From the NCBI RefSeq assembly GCF_051903925.1, contig NZ_CP173678.1, positions 1,178,001 to 1,242,000 on the forward strand: a stretch of 64,000 nucleotides of DNA, written 5' to 3'. This DNA is from G051903925 sp051903925. GTDB taxonomy: Bacteria > Pseudomonadota > Alphaproteobacteria > Zavarziniales > Zavarziniaceae. The notes below the pieces were generated by a model, which saw nothing but the letters and a program-made list of their open reading frames with translations, searched no databases and was not told the origin of the DNA. The position numbers and the translations under genes are program-made. Every line of letters starts with the position of its first letter. Positions within the stretch are counted from its first letter, which is position 1. Positions 8,465-18,088 of this stretch are shown here, piece by piece.

Positions 8465-10684
8465 TCAGCGCGGCCGTTCCATCCGGAACTGGGCGGACGC
8501 CATGCGGCCATCGGCATCGATCACCGTGACGCGGGCAAAGCCGGCGCCATCCGGCAGCCATTCGGCCTGCCGGCGATAGGGCGACGCCGGCACCGGCTGG
8601 CCATTGACCAGCCAGCGCAGCGGCAGGCGGCCCCGGTCGGCGCGCAGGACCAGGGTGGCCAGCCTGTCGCCCTGCTGCCGCAGCTCGACCCGGCTGTCGG
8701 CCACGGGAAAGGCGATGCGGGGGGCGTCGCTCGCCTGGAACATCGCCTCAAGGTTGGCACGGGCCGGCGCCAGGTGGCGCAGGGCGGGCGGCAGGGCGGT
8801 GTTGCCCACCTCCAGCGCACCCTCTGGCCGGGGCCAGCCGGCCAGGGCCGCGGCGCCTGGACGGGGCAGCAGGCCGAAAGCCTCGAACAGGACCGGCCCT
8901 GCTGCCAGCCGGCCCAGGCGGCCAGAGGAGAAGCCACCATCCGGCCGGCCGACCCAGACGCCGATCGTGTATTCGGGATCGAAGCCGACGGCCCAGGCAT
9001 CGCGAAAGCCGTAGGATGTGCCCGTCTTGAAGGCGATGGCCCGGCCGCTGGCCGTGAACTGGCCGGGCAGCAGGTCGGGCGGCGGGGCCGTGTCCTGCAG
9101 GATGCGCGCCAGGTACCAGGCGGCGACCGGCGACATCAGGGACTCGCCCACGCCCAGCACCGCATCCGCCCGCTCGCGCAAGGGTCGGACGGTGCCGTGC
9201 TCCGCCAGCCCGGCATAGAGCGTCACCAGCCTGTCCAGGGTGAAGCCGACGCCGCCCAGGGCGATGGGCAGACCCGGCTCGCCCGCGTCGCGCGGCATGG
9301 TCAAGGGGGCGCCCACCTCTGCCAGGGCGTTGGCGAAGCGGATCGGCCCCACCCGGTCCAGCACTGCGACGGCGGGGATGTTCAGCGACTTCTGCAGCGC
9401 CTCCCGCACCGTGATCTGGCCGCGAAAGATGCGGTCGAAATTCTGGGGCCGATAGCCGCCGAAGCGTTGGGCGACATCGTCGACCATGGTCTCTGGATGC
9501 ACGACCAGGTCGTCGAAGCCCAGGCCGTAGATGAACGGCTTCAGCGCGGAGCCTGGCGAGCGGATCGCCCGCGTCAGGTCGATTGCCCCGCGCCGCCCTT
9601 CGTCCAGGTAGCCGCCGGAGCCGACATGCGCGATCACCGCCCGGTCGGCATTGCGCACCGCGAGCAGGGCCAGCGTGGCACCCGGTTCCAACGTGCCCTG
9701 CGTCCGCGCGGCCAGGGCCTGCAAGGCGGCCTGCAGCTTGGGCTCGATCGTCGTGGCGATGCGTTCGGCGGTGGGATCGTCGCGGCGAAGGCGCTCGGCC
9801 AGGTGCGGCGCCAGCAAGGGCGCCACAAGCCGGGCCGTGGGCACCGGCTCCTGCATCGCCTCGCGCGCGGCTGCGGCGTTGAGCGCACCGTCCTCGGCCA
9901 GGCGGGCCAGCAGGCGGTCACGCTCAGCCCGCGCCACGTCCGGGAAGCGGTCGGGACGGCGCCGCTCGGGCGACTGGGGCAGGCTGACCAGCAGGGCCGC
10001 CTCGGCATCCGTCAGGACGCGCGGCTCCTTCCCGAAATAGAACAGGCTGGCGGCGCGCACGCCCTCCAGGTTGCCACCAAACGGCGCCAGGGTCAGGTAC
10101 AGGTCCAGCACCCGTTCCTTGCCCAGGTGCCATTCCAGTTGCAGGGCGCGGCCCATCTCGACCAGCTTGGCGCCCAGGGTGCGGGGCCGCGGCTCGATCA
10201 GGCGGGCCGTCTGCATGGTCAGGGTCGAGGCGCCGGAGACGATCCGCCCGGCGCCCAGGGCCTGGCCCGCCGCGCGCAGGATGGCCAGGGGATCGATGCC
10301 CGGATGCCGGTCGAACCGCTGGTCCTCCGCCGCGACCAGCAGGCGCAGATAGCGCGGATCGACATCGGCCCGCGTGGCGCTCAGGCGCCAGGCCCCATCG
10401 GGTGTCGTAAAGGCGCGCAGCAGACTGCCATCCGCGGCCGCGACAAGGGTGGAGCGCGCCGCGACCCGGTCCAGCGGCAGGGGGAACGTGCGGTCCAGGA
10501 TGAACGCCAGGCCCGCCAGCAGCAGCGCCACGCCCGCCAGGTTCAAGCCGACCCGGCCAAGGCGGCGGCGCCAGCGTGCTCCCTCCCTCGTCCGGAGGAT
10601 GGGGGAGGGCTGGGGTGGGGGCGGTGGCGCCAGGTCTGACACGGCTGGTGATGCTTGCGGTTGAGGAACACCGCCCCCACCCAA
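8465..10684 (-). CDS. pbpC: Penicillin-binding protein 1C (transglycosylase/transpeptidase)
   Basis: A bifunctional peptidoglycan synthase in the inner membrane, active in the periplasm. From the TTG at 10684 it is 739 residues: membrane anchor about 43-64, GT51 transglycosylase with catalytic E120 in the EDQRF block, then a transpeptidase with S379-A-L-K382, S433-L-N435 and K553-T-G555, and a C-terminal BiPBP_C domain. It lies 49 bases downstream of the alpha-2-macroglobulin gene, the classic yfhM-pbpC pairing, in which cell-wall repair is thought to be coupled to protease trapping. Oddity: the first ~36 residues are encoded by an interspersed palindromic repeat, which also supplies the GGAGGAGGG in front of the TTG. 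The true start may instead be a GTG at 10642 or a codon beyond the repeat. Confidence 0.9.
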   Translation of the reverse strand: MGGGGVPQPQASPAVSDLAPPPPPQPSPILRTREGARWRRRLGRVGLNLAGVALLLAGLAFILDRTFPLPLDRVAARSTLVAAADGSLLRAFTTPDGAWRLSATRADVDPRYLRLLVAAEDQRFDRHPGIDPLAILRAAGQALGAGRIVSGASTLTMQTARLIEPRPRTLGAKLVEMGRALQLEWHLGKERVLDLYLTLAPFGGNLEGVRAASLFYFGKEPRVLTDAEAALLVSLPQSPERRRPDRFPDVARAERDRLLARLAEDGALNAAAAREAMQEPVPTARLVAPLLAPHLAERLRRDDPTAERIATTIEPKLQAALQALAARTQGTLEPGATLALLAVRNADRAVIAHVGSGGYLDEGRRGAIDLTRAIRSPGSALKPFIYGLGFDDLVVHPETMVDDVAQRFGGYRPQNFDRIFRGQITVREALQKSLNIPAVAVLDRVGPIRFANALAEVGAPLTMPRDAGEPGLPIALGGVGFTLDRLVTLYAGLAEHGTVRPLRERADAVLGVGESLMSPVAAWYLARILQDTAPPPDLLPGQFTASGRAIAFKTGTSYGFRDAWAVGFDPEYTIGVWVGRPDGGFSSGRLGRLAAGPVLFEAFGLLPRPGAAALAGWPRPEGALEVGNTALPPALRHLAPARANLEAMFQASDAPRIAFPVADSRVELRQQGDRLATLVLRADRGRLPLRWLVNGQPVPASPYRRQAEWLPDGAGFARVTVIDADGRMASAQFRMERPR

Positions 10685-10714
10685 CCCTCCTCCATCGCAA
10701 GCGACGGGGGAGGG
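10581..10714. repeat. Composite palindromic repeat, family A copy 1
   Basis: A hairpin-rich element with outer CCCTCCC/GGGGGAGGG arms and inner inverted arms GGTGGGGGCGGTG (10615-10627) against CACCGCCCCCACCC (10669-10682). The same layout recurs at 62194-62327 with different central sequence. It covers the start region of pbpC and the gap after the alpha-2-macroglobulin gene. Confidence 0.75.
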
Positions 10715-10733
10715 CCCGATGGGCGGGGCCGAC

Positions 10734-13700
10734 CTACTCGATCGGCAGGACCTTCAGGGTGGTGGGCGCGGTGCGGGCGCGGAAGCGGGGCTTGTACATG
10801 TCCTCGACCTCCGCCGGGGGCACGGCATAGGTGCCGGGCGTCACGGCGCGGACCAGATAGGCGGCGGCGAAGCCGTCATCCTCCGGCTGCAGGTCGATCT
10901 GCGCCACGAAGCGGTCGTCCAGCGCCTCGGTGTAGAGCGTCGGCGACAGGTCGGGCAGCCAGGCCATGTCTTCCACCATGCGGGTCCCGACCAGGCGCGG
11001 GTTCTCGACCTCGAAGCCCGCGGGCAACAGGTCGACCACCAGGTTCTGGTGCAGCAGGCCGTCCTTCTCCGTCCGCTTGCCCACCACGACCGCGACCAGG
11101 ACCGCCCCTTGCGGCACGGCGTCCAGGTTCGCGACCTCCCCCTCCGCCGTGAAGTAGCGGCGCTCGATCGTGAAGCCGGACGACAGCGCGGGCAGCGGCT
11201 TGGCGGGCACGCCCTCGGCGCTGGCGACCAGCCAGACCGGCAGCTCGCCCTTGTTGCCAACGGCATAGCCGCCCTCCAGGTCGTCCAGGCCCGGCGTCAG
11301 GACCAGCCGCTCGGTGCGCGGCGCCTGGTCGACGCCCTTCAGCGACAGGGTCATGGGCGTGTCGATGGAGGACAGGGCCCGGCCCGCCATCATCAGCCAG
11401 CCAAGTTCCTGGGTCGACAGCCAGGTCTCGCCCGACTGCAGCTCCGACAGGCGCTGGGTCAGGCCGACATAGTCCCGGTTCGGCGCGTCCACCTCCGCCA
11501 TCAGCGAGACGATCGCCGCCAAGTCGCGCAGGCGGGTGCCATAGTCGCGCGTCGCCTCGCGCTTGTCGGTCTGACCCATGGCCAAGTCGAAGGCGGCGCT
11601 GGCGCGCGCGGTGTCGCCCTGCAGCTGGAACGCCGCACCCAGCTGGGCCGCGGCCAGCGGCGTCGGCAGGCTGTCGCGGCGGGTGTCGAACATGTAGCGC
11701 GCAGCGCCCAGTTCCCCCACCCCGGCCGCGGCCAGGACGTAGTTGGCATAGGCCCGGCTGGCCAGCGCGTCGGGCCCGTCGTCCAGGCGGTTCAGCGCAT
11801 GCTCCTTCAGCCATTTCAGGCCCTGGCGATAGCCGAGGTCCGGCACGCGCAGGTCGCGGCCGCGGGCGCGGGTCAGGAAGTCCATGGCATAGGCGGTGAG
11901 CCAGGGCTCCGCGTCATTGCCCGACGACCACAGCGAGAACGAGCCGTCGATGTTCTGCATTTCCAGGATGCGCGCGATCGACCGCTGCAACCGCTCGCTC
12001 AGGCCCTGGTCCGCGTCGGCTCCGATCGCCTTGGCCAGTTCGCCGTAATAGATCAGCGGCATTGCGACCGATGTCGTCTGCTCCAGGCAGCCATAGGGAT
12101 AGCGCTGCAGCGAGCGCAGCACGCCGGGCAGGTCCAGGTTCGGTACGGCGCTGACGCTCAGCGCCAGCGATGCCGTCCCCGGCACATAGGTGCGCACCAG
12201 GTCGGGGCCGGCGCTGTAGGACTTGCCCGGCTCCAGCCGCTGCGACACGCGGTCGGTCTGGGGCAGCTGCGGCGCCCGGACGCCGATCCGCGCCTCCCGC
12301 ACCAGCTTGTAGCCTTGCGGCCCCTCGATCGTGATGTGGATGACGCCCAGGCCCGCGCCGACCGCCGTCACCGGCACCTTCAGGAAGGCATTGCCGCCCA
12401 CCTTCATGTCGGCGCCCAGGTCGGCCGGGTTGGCGGCCAGGGCCACCGCCCCCTCCGCCGCCAGCTTCACGTCATAGCGCCCTTCGCCGCCGCGCACGTT
12501 GTTGAGCGACAGGCTCAACTCGCTGACATCGCCTGTCGCCAGGAAGCGGGGGAGCGAGGTCAGGACGACCACGGGATCGCGCACCACCAGCGCGCCGTCC
12601 TGGGCGCCCACCTGGCGATCGTTCCAGGCCACCGCCATCAGGCGCAGCCGGCCGTTATAGTCGGGCAGGGCCAGTCGGATGGTCGCCTTGCCCTCGCTGT
12701 CCAGGTTCACGACGCCCGAAAACAGGGCGACGATCTCGATGGTCGGCGGGGGCGCGCCGCGGCGCCCGGACTCGTCGCCGTCGCCGCCTTGGCGCAGGAC
12801 GCCCGGCTTGCCCGCGCGGCCATCGATCAGCGCGCCATAGGCGTCGCGGATCTGCACGCCCAGGCTGCGCTTGCCAAAGAACCAGTCGACAGGCTTCGGG
12901 CTCTCGAAGTCGGTCAGCTGAAGCACCCCCTCGTCCACCGCAGCGACGGTGATGAAGGTGGGCTTACCCGCCGCCTGCCCGGTCACGGTCACGGGGACCT
13001 CGACGCTCTGGCGCGGCTCGACCTCGGCCGGCAGGTCCAGGGCGATGCCCAGGGTGCGCGGTGCCGGGTCGACCGCCAGCCAGGCGGTGCCGATGGCTCG
13101 GCCCGGCCCGCGCTCGGCCGACTTCTCGCCCGGGCGGAAGGCGTTGGCCAGGACGTAGGCGCCGCCGCCCCAATCCTCCGCCACCGGGATCTCGACCGTG
13201 ACACCCTCGGCCGGCACCGTCACCGTGCGGCTCTCACGCACGCGGTCGGTGGCGATCGTCACCAGTGCCTCGGCCGGGAAGGGGGCCTGCAGGAAGACCT
13301 TGGCCGTCTCGCCCGCCTGGTAGACGGGCTTGTCCGTCGTCACGGTCAGCTGGTCCGGCGTGTCGCCGATGCCGGGCGCCACGTACCAGCCGGCGGTGAA
13401 GCGGACGCTGCTGGCCGAGCGGCCCGCGCCGTCCGCCACTTCCAGGCGGAAGCGGCCATAGGTGACCGGCGCGTCGATCCGGGCGGGCTTGTCCGCCGCC
13501 ACGTCGATCGTGCCGCTGGTCACCGGCTGGTCGCGCACCGTCAGCTCATAGTCCCACGCGCCGTCGCGGTAGAACCACTGGTAGCTCCATTCCTCCTGCA
13601 GCAGGGTCCAGTGCAGGCCCTGGGCCAGGCGCGGCGCGCCGGCGCGGTCCAGGGCGATCACGTCGAAGCCGGCCCGCGTGTTCTCGGCCACGGCGCCGTC

Positions 13701-15929
13701 GCCGACCGGCTTGATGCCGATCGACAAGTCCGTGGTGCGCACCGGCAGCGTCAGCGTCCGCACGACCGGGCGGCCACCCATCTCGAACACCTCGACCCGC
13801 AGCGTGCCGGCCAGCGGATTGGGGGTGTCCGGCACCTCGCCCAGGCTGACGTCGAAGACGGCCTTGCCCTGGGGATCGGTGATCGTGTCGTCGAACGTCC
13901 GGCGCACGGGGTCGATCGTCTGGTCGACCAGTCCGAAGCTGTAGCCGGGGAATGCCGGGAACGGGTCGGTGGTGGGCGCCACGACCAGCTCCGCACCCGT
14001 GCGCAGGCCGGCGGCGGGCGCGCCGAACAGGTATTTCGCCTCAACCTCAAGCCTTGCGACATCGCCGGGGACCAGGCTCTGCGCCTCGGTTTTGGCGGTC
14101 GTCTCGATCCGGGCGGGGACGACATCCTCGACAAGGTAGCGGACGGTGCCGACGGGCTCCGCCTCCGGGTCCGTGAAGAACGAGGCGGTCCAGCGGCCGG
14201 TCCGCGCCGTGGCGGAGACGGGGACCGTCAGCTCGAAGCCGCCGGCGCCCTTGGACTCAAGCAGCTCGCGCGAGGCTTCCACGCCGTCAGGGCGGAACAC
14301 CTTGGCGGTCAGCGGCACGCCTTCGACCGCAACGCCCGAGGGGTTGCGCAGCAGGGCCACGATGTGCGCCGTCTCGCCCGGGCGATAGACGCCGCGGTCT
14401 GTGTAGACATAGGCATCGATCGGGCCAGGGGCCAGGCGGCCGCCCACGCCGCGGTCGGACAGGTCGAATGGCGCCTTGTCCAGGTTCAGGAAGGTGAAGT
14501 CGTTATTGGCGGCAAAGGCCATCAGCGCCTGTACCGCGCGGCCCTGGGTGCCGCGCATCAGGCCGGGGTCAAAGCGGGCAATGCCGTTCTCGTCCGTGCT
14601 GGCGCTCGCCAGTTCCTCGTTGTTGCGGGCATAGAGGCGCAGGGTGACGCCGCTGACGGGATGTCCGGTCTCCAGGCTGCGCGCGGCGACCGTCATGCCG
14701 TCGCTGCCGGCAAAGGTGGTCAGGCCGACATCGGTCACGACCAGCCACTGGGTCGCGTGCTGGGCCCAGTATTCGTCGTCACCGGTCATCTTGGCGGCGG
14801 TCAGGACATAGACGCCCGGCTGGTTCGTCTTGCGCATGTCGTCGACCGGCAGGGCGGTGATGACGCGCTGGTTCTCCTCGCTCTCGATGTCGACCTCGCC
14901 GGTCCACACCTTCTCGCCCAGCGTGTTCTCGATCTCGGACTCCGAATAGGTGTCCAGGCTGTTCAGGAAGGTGCCGTTCTCGATGAAGCGGATCAGGTTG
15001 CGGTCGGGCACGCGGTAGAGGTTCAGCCGCGCCTTGGAGACGTTGACGCTGACCAGCGGCAGGCCGACGCTGCCGACCCGCGGCAGCACATAGGTGCTCT
15101 CGCGGAAGCCCAGGCTGGCATCGCGGTCGCCCACGTCCACCGTGAAGTTCTCGGCCTCGGCCAGGGCCTCGCCCGCGGCGGCGGGCAGGCCCTTGGCGAC
15201 CGTCACCGCGTAGCTGGTGCCGAAGGCGGGGCCGTCGATGCACAGGCGGTCGTTGCGTACGGTGAAGGCTGCCTGGAACGGTGGCTCGAACGTGACGTAG
15301 TCGCTCCACACGACGCCGCGGCCGCGCGGCAGCTCGCCCTGGAACTGCACGCAGATGCGCGGAGCATCGCCCGTCGTCTCGACCTCGGACTGAACGACGC
15401 GGAAGCGCAGCTGGTCCTGCAGTTCGGCCAGCTGGGTCTTCAGGTCCTCGTCATCGGCCTTCAGCGTGGTCGCCGCCTTCAGCACCTCCACCGCGGCCGG
15501 CCGGTCGGAATTGGCGATCAACGCGGTCGCCGCGACGACCAGGGCCTCCGCCCGGTCCTTGTCGGTGCCCGCCTTTTCCCACGCGACCCAGGCCGACGCG
15601 GCGGCCCGGCTGTACCAGCCCTGGCGCAGCCAGGAATTGGCCAGGTTCATCCAGTCGACATGGTCGGAGCCGCCAAAGGCGATCACCTTCTCGAACGCCT
15701 GGGCGGCGTTGTACCACTCCTGCGAATCGACATGCAGGCGCCCGGCCGTGTTGGCGGCCTGTGCCTTCTCCGGGTCGTTGGGCAGCTTGCGGTCGGCCAG
15801 TTCGCGGACATAGTTGGCCGCCTCCTGCTTCAGGCCGTCCAGGACGGCGGCCTGCGCCGACCACGCCATGAACAGAAGGCCCAGGACCAGCAGAAGGCCA
15901 TGGAGGGGGACGCGGACGGCACGGTTCAT
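10734..15929 (-). CDS. Bacterial alpha-2-macroglobulin (YfhM-type)
   Basis: A 1731-residue secreted protease trap, a little longer than the ~1650 residues of the E. coli protein. A signal peptide covers residues 1-27 and ends in WSAQA; no lipobox cysteine is obvious. A helical, TPR-like segment (about 30-150) precedes a series of macroglobulin beta-domains (about 150-1100). The thioester motif is intact: YGCLEQTTS with C1281 and Q1284, followed by the alpha/alpha-barrel thioester domain and a receptor-binding-like end. In this family proteolysis of the bait region exposes the thioester, which bonds covalently to the protease in the periplasm. pbpC follows on the same strand. A reading frame of similar length is open on the opposite strand but is only a codon-bias shadow. 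Confidence 0.95.
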   Translation of the reverse strand: MNRAVRVPLHGLLLVLGLLFMAWSAQAAVLDGLKQEAANYVRELADRKLPNDPEKAQAANTAGRLHVDSQEWYNAAQAFEKVIAFGGSDHVDWMNLANSWLRQGWYSRAAASAWVAWEKAGTDKDRAEALVVAATALIANSDRPAAVEVLKAATTLKADDEDLKTQLAELQDQLRFRVVQSEVETTGDAPRICVQFQGELPRGRGVVWSDYVTFEPPFQAAFTVRNDRLCIDGPAFGTSYAVTVAKGLPAAAGEALAEAENFTVDVGDRDASLGFRESTYVLPRVGSVGLPLVSVNVSKARLNLYRVPDRNLIRFIENGTFLNSLDTYSESEIENTLGEKVWTGEVDIESEENQRVITALPVDDMRKTNQPGVYVLTAAKMTGDDEYWAQHATQWLVVTDVGLTTFAGSDGMTVAARSLETGHPVSGVTLRLYARNNEELASASTDENGIARFDPGLMRGTQGRAVQALMAFAANNDFTFLNLDKAPFDLSDRGVGGRLAPGPIDAYVYTDRGVYRPGETAHIVALLRNPSGVAVEGVPLTAKVFRPDGVEASRELLESKGAGGFELTVPVSATARTGRWTASFFTDPEAEPVGTVRYLVEDVVPARIETTAKTEAQSLVPGDVARLEVEAKYLFGAPAAGLRTGAELVVAPTTDPFPAFPGYSFGLVDQTIDPVRRTFDDTITDPQGKAVFDVSLGEVPDTPNPLAGTLRVEVFEMGGRPVVRTLTLPVRTTDLSIGIKPVGDGAVAENTRAGFDVIALDRAGAPRLAQGLHWTLLQEEWSYQWFYRDGAWDYELTVRDQPVTSGTIDVAADKPARIDAPVTYGRFRLEVADGAGRSASSVRFTAGWYVAPGIGDTPDQLTVTTDKPVYQAGETAKVFLQAPFPAEALVTIATDRVRESRTVTVPAEGVTVEIPVAEDWGGGAYVLANAFRPGEKSAERGPGRAIGTAWLAVDPAPRTLGIALDLPAEVEPRQSVEVPVTVTGQAAGKPTFITVAAVDEGVLQLTDFESPKPVDWFFGKRSLGVQIRDAYGALIDGRAGKPGVLRQGGDGDESGRRGAPPPTIEIVALFSGVVNLDSEGKATIRLALPDYNGRLRLMAVAWNDRQVGAQDGALVVRDPVVVLTSLPRFLATGDVSELSLSLNNVRGGEGRYDVKLAAEGAVALAANPADLGADMKVGGNAFLKVPVTAVGAGLGVIHITIEGPQGYKLVREARIGVRAPQLPQTDRVSQRLEPGKSYSAGPDLVRTYVPGTASLALSVSAVPNLDLPGVLRSLQRYPYGCLEQTTSVAMPLIYYGELAKAIGADADQGLSERLQRSIARILEMQNIDGSFSLWSSGNDAEPWLTAYAMDFLTRARGRDLRVPDLGYRQGLKWLKEHALNRLDDGPDALASRAYANYVLAAAGVGELGAARYMFDTRRDSLPTPLAAAQLGAAFQLQGDTARASAAFDLAMGQTDKREATRDYGTRLRDLAAIVSLMAEVDAPNRDYVGLTQRLSELQSGETWLSTQELGWLMMAGRALSSIDTPMTLSLKGVDQAPRTERLVLTPGLDDLEGGYAVGNKGELPVWLVASAEGVPAKPLPALSSGFTIERRYFTAEGEVANLDAVPQGAVLVAVVVGKRTEKDGLLHQNLVVDLLPAGFEVENPRLVGTRMVEDMAWLPDLSPTLYTEALDDRFVAQIDLQPEDDGFAAAYLVRAVTPGTYAVPPAEVEDMYKPRFRARTAPTTLKVLPIE

Positions 15930-16185
15930 GGGAGCGGACCAGGTTGGGCGGCGGTCGCGCGAACGATGCCATGAACGCCAGTCGCTTGCCAGATCGCCGC
16001 AGGCCGCCGAGCCACCCGGCAGCGACGGCGATCACGTCCTGCGGGGTTCGCGCTGCGCTGTGGCCGCGGCGCCTGCCTGACTCCAGGCCCGGAGCAAGTG
16101 CGATCCCCGCCCTGGGCGCCATGACGAAATCGGGGACGTGGGGACACGGTGGCAGGGCCGCGGGCGTTCCCCTAGTGTCGTGGCC

Positions 16186-16659
16186 ATGAACACGCTTCAC
16201 GGATCAGCCGGACGGGCCGCGTGGCGGGCCCTCGCCGCCCGCTTCACCCTCGTTGCCGGCCTTGCATTGATGTCCGGTACGGTCCAGGCCCAGTCCGGCC
16301 CCAGCCTGCCGCCCCCCGCCCCGTCGCCAATGGACCAGACCGGGGTGCGCACCGCGGGCGAGTTGCTGCAGACCTGCCGCCATGGTGCGCGGCCGGACGA
16401 ACTGGGGCCGGAGGACGCGAGCAAGGCCCGGGTGTGCAAGGCCTACATGGTCGCCTTCTTCCAGAACGAGGTGGCCAATCCGCCGCTCGACGCCGGGTCC
16501 CGCCTGTGCCTGATGGGCGACATCAGCTTCAACCGCATGGCCGAGATGGTGCGCGACTATGGCGACGTGCGGCCCGAGCTCAACGGCGCACCGGCCGACC
16601 AGCTGATGCGCGCCTCGCTCCAGGCCAACTATCCGTGCCCGCAGCAGCCCGGCAATTGA
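16186..16659 (+). CDS. Rap1a/Tai-like secreted small protein
   Basis: A 157-residue exported protein. The ATG at 16186 is chosen because it leaves a proper signal peptide (hydrophobic core about 22-37, cleavage near VQAQ); the frame is open 48 bases further up. The mature part has the Rap1a/Tai pattern: an N-terminal L-x-x-T-C, a V-C-K-A-Y-M segment in the place of the family C-x-G-Y-I, a C-L-M motif, and a final A-D-Q-L-M-R-A-x-L-x-x-x-Y-P-C. Four cysteines fit two disulfides. Characterised Rap/Tai proteins are immunity proteins to type VI effectors, but most alphaproteobacterial members have no known partner and none is visible here. It is transcribed away from the alpha-2-macroglobulin gene. 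Confidence 0.7.
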   Translation: MNTLHGSAGRAAWRALAARFTLVAGLALMSGTVQAQSGPSLPPPAPSPMDQTGVRTAGELLQTCRHGARPDELGPEDASKARVCKAYMVAFFQNEVANPPLDAGSRLCLMGDISFNRMAEMVRDYGDVRPELNGAPADQLMRASLQANYPCPQQPGN

Positions 16660-16672
16660 GGCGCCGGCCTCA
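16657..16672. terminator. Short palindrome holding both convergent stop codons
   Basis: A 6-bp perfect stem, TGAGGC and GCCTCA, around a GCCG loop. The left arm begins with the TGA of the Rap1a-like gene and the right arm ends with the reverse complement of the MBOAT gene's TGA. It may act as a weak bidirectional terminator; there is no T-run on either side. Confidence 0.35.
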
Positions 16673-18079
16673 GAACTGGAAGTAGATGAAGGGGGCGATG
16701 CCCTCGGGCCCCAGGGCGTCGATCACGGCGATGCCCGCGCCCGCCAGCAGTCCCAGCAGCCAGACCGGCAGGGCGGCCAGGGGGCGCGCGACCCGTTCCG
16801 TCATCCCGCCGGGCAGGAACTGCACGGCGAGCATGGCGCCCACCAGCGCCGCCAGATAGGGCGTCAGGAGCACCACCGGCTCGCCATTGGCGAACGCGCC
16901 GATATAGGTCAGCGCCGCCTCCAGGCTCTCTGCCCGGAAGAAGATCCAGGTCAGGCAGACGAAGTGGAAGGTGGCAATGACGGCCAGCGCCTTCAGCACC
17001 AGGGGCTGCGGCCGCTCGGCCGGGCGCGCCGTGAACAGCCGCTCCACCACCAGCGCCGTGCCGTGCAGCAGGCCCCAGATCACGAAGGTCCAGGCGGCCC
17101 CGTGCCAGATGCCGCCCAGCAGCATGGTGATCATCAGGTTGCGCATGGTGGCGACCTGGCCATGCCGGTTGCCGCCCAGCGGGACGTACAGATAGTCCCT
17201 GAGCCAGGTCGACAGCGAGATGTGCCAGCGCCGCCAGAATTCCTGAAGCGAGGCCGAGCGATAGGGCCGGTCGAAGTTGAGCGGGAAGCGATAGCCCAGC
17301 AGGGCGGCGACGCCGATCGCGATGTCGCTATAGGCGCTGAAGTCGCACCAGATCTGGATCGCGAAGCCATAGACGCCAAAGGCGAGGTCGACCGGGCCCA
17401 GCACGGTGGGATCGAAGAATGCAGGCTCGACCAGGTGGGTCGACAGGAAGTCGGCGACGACGACCTTCTTGAACAGGCCGATCAGGATCAGCAGGACGGC
17501 AAAGGCGGCCGGCAGGTTTCGCGCGGAGGGCGCCTCGTCCAGCTGCGGCAGGAAATGGGATGCGCGGACGATGGGCCCCGCCACCAGCTGCGGGAAGAAC
17601 GAGATGTAGAGCAGCAGGTCCAGGACGCTCCGGCGCGCCTGGATGACGCCGCGCTTCACGTCGATGATGTAGCTGAGCCCGTGGAACGTGAAGAACGAGA
17701 TCCCGACCGGCAGGACGATGTCCATGAACGGCAGTTCCCGCTCAAGTCCAAAGTCCGCCATCATGTCGTTGAACGAACCGATGAAGAAATCGTAGTACTT
17801 GAAGAAGCCGAGCACCGCCAGGTTCAGCGCGACCGCGATACCCAGGATCAGCTTCTTTCGACCCATGTCGTCGGCGCGGGCGATCAGCAGGCCCGCCGCC
17901 CAGTTCATCACGGACGAGCCGGCCAGCAGTCCGGCAAAGCGCCAGTCCCACTGCATGTAGAAGACATAGCTGGCCACGACCAGGATCGCCTTGCGCGCCT
18001 CGTTATGGCGGCCGGTCGCCCAGACCAGGGCGAAGACGACGACGAAGAACAGCGCGAAGTCGAGGGTGGGGAACAGCAT
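16670..18079 (-). CDS. MBOAT family membrane O-acyltransferase (AlgI-like)
   Basis: A 469-residue polytopic membrane protein that moves acyl groups, usually acetyl, across the membrane onto an extracytoplasmic sugar or polymer. The AlgI/DltB subfamily signature is plain: a conserved FWRRWHIS segment at 281-288, LGGNRHG at 301-307 and the catalytic histidine in GGIWHGAAW (H326), with a second conserved histidine at 339. It is the last gene of a three-gene minus-strand run with two SGNH proteins, nine bases after the previous stop, as in alginate or peptidoglycan O-acetylation sets where the MBOAT passes acetyl to a periplasmic SGNH partner. The accepting polymer is not identifiable, since no polymer synthase is nearby. 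Confidence 0.92.
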   Translation of the reverse strand: MLFPTLDFALFFVVVFALVWATGRHNEARKAILVVASYVFYMQWDWRFAGLLAGSSVMNWAAGLLIARADDMGRKKLILGIAVALNLAVLGFFKYYDFFIGSFNDMMADFGLERELPFMDIVLPVGISFFTFHGLSYIIDVKRGVIQARRSVLDLLLYISFFPQLVAGPIVRASHFLPQLDEAPSARNLPAAFAVLLILIGLFKKVVVADFLSTHLVEPAFFDPTVLGPVDLAFGVYGFAIQIWCDFSAYSDIAIGVAALLGYRFPLNFDRPYRSASLQEFWRRWHISLSTWLRDYLYVPLGGNRHGQVATMRNLMITMLLGGIWHGAAWTFVIWGLLHGTALVVERLFTARPAERPQPLVLKALAVIATFHFVCLTWIFFRAESLEAALTYIGAFANGEPVVLLTPYLAALVGAMLAVQFLPGGMTERVARPLAALPVWLLGLLAGAGIAVIDALGPEGIAPFIYFQF

Positions 18080-18088
18080 GGACGACTC

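Noticed and set aside
8376..8561. Extension of the LAB_N protein to a start at 8561
   Set aside because: The extra 62 residues overlap pbpC, are charged and do not fit the family. A GTG with AAGGAG at the proper distance marks the start at 8375.
10719..15974. A very long open frame (1751 codons) on the plus strand
   Set aside because: It is antisense to the alpha-2-macroglobulin gene, is low in hydrophobic patterning and rich in R, G, Q, H and A. High GC in third positions of the real gene removes stops from the opposite strand.
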